Below, piece by piece: positions 9,111-13,999 of a stretch of 13,999 bases of DNA. Source of the stretch: Conidiobolus incongruus B7586 (lineage: Eukaryota > Entomophthoromycota > Entomophthoromycetes > Entomophthorales > Conidiobolaceae). The stretch spans positions 1 through 13,999 of the forward strand of contig JNEM01008411.1 of assembly GCA_000697335.1 (NCBI GenBank), in the 5' to 3' direction. Below the pieces are notes generated by a model. The model made no database searches, was not told the origin of the DNA, and worked only from the letters and a program-made list of their open reading frames with translations. Every line of letters begins with the position of its first letter. Positions within the stretch are counted from its first letter, which is position 1. The position numbers and the translations under genes are program-made.

Positions 9111-9621
9111 ATGAGTGAAATACCAGCTACTATTAAAAGCCCAAGGATCGAAATTCACTTTTGTACAGGTTGCAAATGGCATCTGAGAGCTGGTAAATTG
9201 AATTGATCCCTTTTAAGATATTTAGTAAATAATAATTTTTAAGGCTGGATGAGCCAAGAGTTATTCAATACATTTGGCCCTGATATCGGCGAGTTGGCCT
9301 TGATCCCTGGTCCCAACGGCACTTTCAAAATAGTCGTCAATGGAGGTAAAATCATTTATATATTTATTTTATACTATTTAATTTAAAGATATATGAATAC
9401 AGAACTTGTATTGGATCGTAAAGTTGAAGGTCGATTCCCAGAAATGAAAGAAGTGGTAAGTTTAAGGATCATTTACTATTCCACGTCTAGCTAAATCATT
9501 GATATGTTAGAAACAACTTGTAAGGAACAAAATTGCACCTGATCTGAAATTAGGTCATAGTGATACTCCAGTTTTATCAGCTGCTAATAATCAGGCATGC
9601 GCTGATTGTAACAAAGATTAA
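9111..9621 (+). CDS. Rdx-family (SelW/SelT/SelH-like) CxxC protein, four exons
   Basis: This is a small thioredoxin-fold protein of the Rdx family, the Cys-containing relatives of selenoproteins W, T and H. These are thought to act in thiol redox reactions; the substrate is unknown. Exons are 9111-9192, 9244-9345, 9403-9455 and 9511-9621; introns are 51, 57 and 55 bp with GTAAAT, GTAAAA and GTAAGT donors. The product is 115 residues. The motif CTGCKWHLRA places the redox CxxC at C18/C21 on the loop after the first strand. Then come WMSQELFSTFG, GELALIPGPNGTFKI, GELVLDRKVEGRFPEMKEV and KQLVRNKIAPDLKLGHSD, all in family order. Both active-site codons are TGT/TGC, so no selenocysteine is used. 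The C-terminus adds a second CxxC (C109-A-D-C112) not typical of the family as I know it. An in-frame ATG at 9093 would add six residues; 9111 is preferred because the family N-terminus begins near there. Confidence 0.88.
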
Positions 9622-9706
9622 TTAACTGGTACGATAATGGTATTTATTAGAAATTCAATTGTTTAATATTTAATTACTCAATATTATATATTTTCAATTT
9701 TATTAT

Positions 9707-9708
<2 letters not shown>

Positions 9709-9740
<32 letters not shown>
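9709..9740. repeat. (AT)16 dinucleotide microsatellite
   Basis: Thirty-two bases of perfect alternating AT about 90 bp downstream of the Rdx stop codon. It is self-complementary and can form a cruciform. It is likely to vary in length between isolates. Confidence 0.95.
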
Positions 9741-9744
<4 letters not shown>

Positions 9745-10092
9745 AAACAAAAGTAATTTTAATTGTATAAATATTTATTAATTATATATTTCAAAATCAG
9801 GTTATGGTTATGATTATTGTAAACTATTTTGATTTATTTTAAATTATATAATTTTTAGATTTAGTCAGTATAAGTGCATTACATATATATTTTTAAATAA
9901 GCAAAATATAAGTGAAAATATTGAACCACAAAAATATTAGCATATAATTTCAATATGAATTAAAATAGGATATCTTTCCAAAATTTTCTAAAGATCATAT
10001 GGCGGGATATATACTATTGCGAATAATGTAAATATTAGCATATACTAAAGTTTAAAACAGCACTCTATAATGTACTAAAATTTGTGTAATTT

Positions 10093-10744
10093 TTGGCACT
10101 ATTATCAAACTTAAAATTAGTATATAATTTTAATGAAAATCAATATAATAATAGTTCTACCTCAAAAACTGGTTATCAATTAAATAAAGATTCTACTTGT
10201 TTTACTCCCAGATCATCAATAAATATTCGAATAAAATTAATTAAAGAAATATATTATAAAAAAATTAAAATACAGAAACTCTTCAAATTTTTTACAATCA
10301 TATATTCCAGCCAATCACTATCAATCATACGAACATTTACATTGGTTACAGTATAAAGTAGTTTTAAAAGACATGGTGAGATTCAAAATGTAAATTCAAA
10401 TATCAAGTTACATCTTGGATTTTTCAAATTTAATAATTACAATAACGCCATTATTATAAAGTTTATCTTTTGATATCAAATCTATCTTATATAATAATGA
10501 TATTAAAATATTTAATATCAAATATCCAATGTATACTATAAACATTGAATATGGTAGAAAAATATTAAAGGAGTGTTACAAATTATTTTTTGTTTCGAAT
10601 ATAATGGTGAAAAAAGTAGATATTTCTAACAGAACATTATTGAAATTTGATTGTCAATGTATATTATCGTATTATAGATCAATGTTCAATTTTGAAAATT
10701 TATGTAATAAATTAATTTTTGATATTGAGAATATTTTACATTAA
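10093..10744 (+). other. Unassigned coding-like stretch, possible gene remnant
   Basis: Frame 1 is open from 10093 to 10356 but has no ATG at its start. Frame 2 takes over from about 10241 and runs to the TAA at 10742-10744 with only two internal stops in about 500 bp of very AT-rich DNA. Parts have a protein-like mix including residues rare in AT-rich noise: SYIPANHYQSYEHLHWLQYK, then YPMYTINIEYGRKILKEC, then VDISNRTLLKFDCQC and NFENLCNKLIFDIENIL. An ATG at 10529 opens the last 71 codons. I recognise no family. It could be a decayed gene, the last exons of a gene with introns I failed to place, or chance. Confidence 0.3.
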
Positions 10745-11206
10745 AATTTTCCATTTTTTAATTAGCTTGAAAAATAATCAGTTGATCAGTTGAGTTCAAA
10801 TGTAAAAAAATAATTCATATAATCATTGGTGTTAATTTTATTCACTAATAATATCTTATTTTAACTATTATACTGTTATCTTTAATGTATATATATATAT
10901 TAATTGATCATTTTTTAATGCTTGAGACTTAAATCTCGCTAAAATTTTTCTACAATTACCATAATTAGAAATCCTTAAGCAAACTCTCAGAAACTCCCAA
11001 TTACCAAATCAGAGTATTCATTACTTAACAATTCTAAATTTGACATATCAGGTCCACATTATCCCATAAAAGTCTAATATTATCCTATGATCGCCTCATT
11101 TAATATAAAACAGATCACGTAATTAATTTTTATTAAATTAAATAAAAAGATTCAATTGATTATATAGAATACAATTATTATTTAATTTTATTTTGTATAC
11201 TATCGA

Positions 11207-11215
11207 AAACCCTAA
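11207..11215. promoter_or_regulatory. Telobox-like AAACCCTAA upstream of XRN1
   Basis: AAACCCTAA lies about 95 bp upstream of the XRN1 ATG, in an otherwise A/T-only promoter. It matches one and a half TTAGGG-type telomere units and resembles telobox promoter elements bound by Myb-type telomere-repeat factors. It is a single short match and may be chance. Confidence 0.25.
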
Positions 11216-11308
11216 AACAACAATTCTTTTTTTGAAGTTGTTATATCTTGAAAATATTTTATTTTTATTAATAGTATAATATAATTGAATTAATATATAT
11301 AATTCAAT

Positions 11309-13999
11309 ATGGGTATTCCTAAATTTTTCAGATGGCTTAGGTAATTAGGATATAGTTTAAACAAGAGAATCTATTGTTCATAATTTTTTTAGTGAAAGAT
11401 ATCCTTTATGTAGTCAGCAAATAGATTCTAAAGGAATCCCTGAATTTGGTAAATTTAGCACAAATTAGTCCAAGTCATCAGATGTGTAACAATATTAATT
11501 ATAGACAATTTATACCTCGATATGAATGGTATTATCCACAACGCCACCCATGCCAACGCTGGCACAGTTAATTTACCCTCTGAAAATCAGATGTTTTTGG
11601 ATATATTTGCATATATCGAAAGAGTATTCAATATTATATCGCCCAAACAACTGTTCTTCATGGCTGTAGATGGTACCATTCAACACTTAAACTCTAAATG
11701 ACCTAAATTTTGAACTCATTAACTCTAGGTGTTGCACCACGCTCTAAAATGAACCAACAGCGAGCTCGAAGATTTAAGACTGCTGAGGCAAATTCCAAAC
11801 TGAGAGAAAAACAAATTCAAGCTGGTGAATCCATCGACAAGCAGAATTTCGACAGTAACTGTATTACGCCTGGGACTGTGTTTATGACGAGATTGTCCCT
11901 CCAGTTGAAGTACTTTATTCATAAAAAGATTTCCGAGGATGTAAAGTGGCGAAATGTTAAGGTGATTCTTTCTGGCCACGAAACTCCCGGTGAGGGTGAA
12001 CATAAGATTATGGAATATATTCGTTTATCTCGCTCCCAGCCTGATTATGATCCTAATACCCGTCATTGTATTTACGGGTTAGATGCTGATTTGATTATGC
12101 TTGGTTTAGTCACTCATGAGCCTCATACTTCATTACTTAGAGAAGTTCAAACGTTTGGTAAGAAGCGCAAAACCGAAGTGAATCAAGTGAAATTCCATTT
12201 ATTACACTTGAGTTTATTGCGAGAGTACTTTGATTTAGAGTTCAGTGTCAACAAAGACAAAATGAAGATTAAATACGATTTAGAGAGACTGATTGATGAT
12301 ATTATTTTGATTTGTATGTTTATTGGGAATGATTTCATTCCTCATCTTCCGGAATTCCACATTCATGATGGTGCTCTCGATTACGTTTTAACCGCTTACA
12401 AATTATGGCTTATTACAGCTGATGATTATCTTCACAAGAATGGAACCATGAATCTCAAGTCAATGGAAGCATTCTTGAGAACGATCGATGCTTATGAATC
12501 ACATAGAGTTGAAGCTATGCCCAATAATGATACGATAAAGGCGGAATTCAAGAAGAAAAAAAAGAATTTAATGTCAAATCAATTCGAAATGACTATTGCA
12601 CAAAATGCAATGTTCCAAAAAGCCAAGTCATTACTCACTGATCCTACCCTCAAAAGTGTTGTTCTCTCCAATCAAGATTTGCCAGAGGATGATTTGGAAT
12701 TTATGGAAACTATGGTCCAATCTCTTAGTTTGAATGCTCCCTCAAGAACTGAAAATCCCGACGGATCAGTCCAATACAATTTGGAATTAACATCGGACCA
12801 AGAAGACTTTTTAAAAGAGAGATTAGAGGGGGATACGGACGCTAGTGATTCTGAAGCTGAAATGGCTATCAAACGAGTCTTGAAAAAGTATGACCAAGCC
12901 AAGATTATACAACCCAAATCTAAGGATGAGCTTGATCAAGCTGAAGTTTCTAAGCATCACAACTTCAAGCGGGATTACTATTACGAAAAGATGAGAATTG
13001 ATATTTCTAAACCTGAAGAGTTAAGACCTTTAGTCAGTTCTTACATTCGAGGCATTCAATGGGTTTTATACTACTATTATCGTGGTATTCAATCTTGGGG
13101 ATGGTATTATCCCTATCACTATGCTCCCATGTTAACTGATCTTGTTGATATTTCTGACTTTAGCATGGAATTCGAATTAGGTTCTCCATTCCTTCCATTC
13201 CAACAACTGATGGGTGTCCTTCCCAAACTTAGTGGAGATCTTGTCCCTCCCGCCTTTCGTGTCTTGATGGAAAACCCCATGTCCTCCATTGCCGATTTTT
13301 ACTCCACTAATTTCGACACTGATCCCAATGGTAAAATCAATGAATGGGAATTTGTCATTTTAATTCCTTTCATCGATCAAAGTAGACTTGTCAAAGCATT
13401 GAAGGAACAAGAGCATTTATTAACTGAGGAAGAGAAAGAAAGAAATAAATTCAGAGAACCTACAATCTATGAATATGATCCGTTCAACAGAACTACATTC
13501 CCTTCCACCCTTCCAGGTTTCCTTCCTCCGATCACCAATTGCACTTGTACAAGTAGAATTTACAAATTACCAGAGCTTCCTGCAGGACAAGATTTCAAAT
13601 TTGGACTATTGCCAGGAGTTAAACTTAGAGAAGATTCTCTTGCCGGTTTCCCATCTCTCCATACTTTGAAATTCACTTCAGTTTTAGCTAGACACTCCAT
13701 TTTGGTATTCCAGCAGGAGAGTAAGAGAGAATCCATTGTGATTACTTTGCAAGATTCCGAATTAGCCAAATTGAATGCTTCTCAATTGGCTAAGAAATAC
13801 TTGGGTAAATCAGTTTATATTGATTGGCCCAATTTGAAGGAAGCCAAGGTTGTGAAAATAGTCGATAAATTTGCTATTTATACTCTTGGTAATGGACAAG
13901 TCATTGAAGAGCCTCACTCTCCTAAATCACTTCCTCACTTTGAAAATGCCGCAGAGAGAAAAGAAAATTATTATGACAAGCATTTAGGTGTGATTACTG
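11309..13999 (+). CDS. XRN1: 5'-3' exoribonuclease 1 (XRN1/KEM1), 5' part, runs off the window
   Basis: This is the main cytoplasmic 5'-3' exonuclease, which digests decapped 5'-monophosphate mRNA after Dcp2. Exons are 11309-11340, 11393-11448, 11505-11672 and 11729 onward; introns are 52, 56 and 56 bp. The window gives 842 residues of a protein that is about 1500-1700 long in relatives. The N-terminus MGIPKFFRWL is the invariant start. Acidic metal ligands are in place: D35 (LDMNGIIHN, with the base-stacking H41), D85 (AVDG), E174/E176 (GEGEHK), D204/D206 (GLDADL) and D287 (GNDF). The basic 5'-phosphate pocket is KMNQQRARR (92-100). The second conserved region has WVLYYYYRG and the Trp-rich SWGWYYPYHYAP (541 on). 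The beta-barrel part starts near the window end. Xrn1 is preferred over the nuclear Rat1/Xrn2 because the Rat1 zinc-knuckle region is absent and the sequence follows yeast Xrn1 closely (TRHCIYGLDADLIMLGL, FYSTNFDTDPNGK). No breaks are seen. Confidence 0.96.

Larger units (their letters stand above)
9622..11308. other. AT-rich intergenic region upstream of XRN1
   Basis: About 1.7 kb of mostly AT-rich sequence. It contains the (AT)16 run at 9709-9740, a coding-like stretch at about 10093-10744 listed separately, and the XRN1 promoter region. The part at about 10920-11110 is less AT-rich than the rest, but I see no gene in it. No clear TATA box can be separated from the background. Confidence 0.5.

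Noticed and set aside
9111-9621. Rdx protein as a selenoprotein
   Set aside because: Both CxxC positions are ordinary Cys codons (TGT, TGC) and no TGA lies in the frame of the active site.
9709-9740. AT run as an origin, attachment site or transposon end
   Set aside because: It is a plain microsatellite with no flanking inverted repeats or target duplication visible.
11725-13769. Open frames on the minus strand (92, 81 and 69 codons) and a 66-codon plus-strand frame at 13469-13669
   Set aside because: All lie within the XRN1 coding exon in other frames.
11309-13999. Exonuclease as nuclear Rat1/Xrn2
   Set aside because: The N-terminal domain lacks the Rat1-type zinc knuckle and follows cytoplasmic Xrn1 in spacing and sequence.

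Overview
The window looks like nuclear DNA from a fungus, probably an early-diverging, AT-rich lineage. I cannot name the species. The reasons are: genes interrupted by very short GT-AG introns (51-71 bp); intergenic DNA far richer in A+T than the exons; tRNAs with eukaryotic-type arms and no encoded CCA; and a decayed gene resembling RTT109, a histone acetyltransferase family known essentially from fungi. The other genes (AP-3 beta, PP2A catalytic subunit, an Rdx-family CxxC protein, XRN1) are general eukaryotic housekeeping genes and fit this.

Layout. 46-118 is tRNA-Ala(AGC) on + and 617-689 is tRNA-Lys(CTT) on -, each with a nearby T-run terminator. 947-3448 (-) is a four-exon gene for the beta subunit of the AP-3 adaptor, with a strongly acidic C-terminal tail. 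About 4187-5461 (+) is a broken RTT109-like pseudogene whose last recognisable part is a 3 x 48-bp tandem repeat coding for 16-residue units. 6463-7638 (-) is a five-exon PP2A catalytic subunit gene with the canonical TPDYFL tail. 9111-9621 (+) is a four-exon gene for a small Rdx (SelW/SelT-like) thioredoxin-fold protein. 11309 to the window end (+) is the 5' part of XRN1, with three tiny introns near the start and then a long open exon.

The genes share no pathway and do not form a cluster: vesicle traffic (AP-3), phosphatase signalling (PP2A), redox (Rdx), mRNA decay (XRN1) and formerly chromatin (RTT109). AP-3 beta and the pseudogene are divergent, the pseudogene and PP2A converge, PP2A and Rdx are divergent, and Rdx and XRN1 are tandem. 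The intergenic stretches (3449-4186, 5462-6462, 7639-9063, 9622-11308) are AT-rich, with microsatellites, a few possible promoter motifs, and some coding-looking traces that I could not assign.

I found no virus-like element, transposon, CRISPR array or clear novel system. The most notable points are the RTT109 pseudogene with its internal repeat, a second CxxC at the C-terminus of the Rdx protein, and an unassigned coding-like stretch at about 10093-10744. Intron borders were set by hand from GT/AG sites, reading frame and recognised family sequence. No alignment or database search was run.
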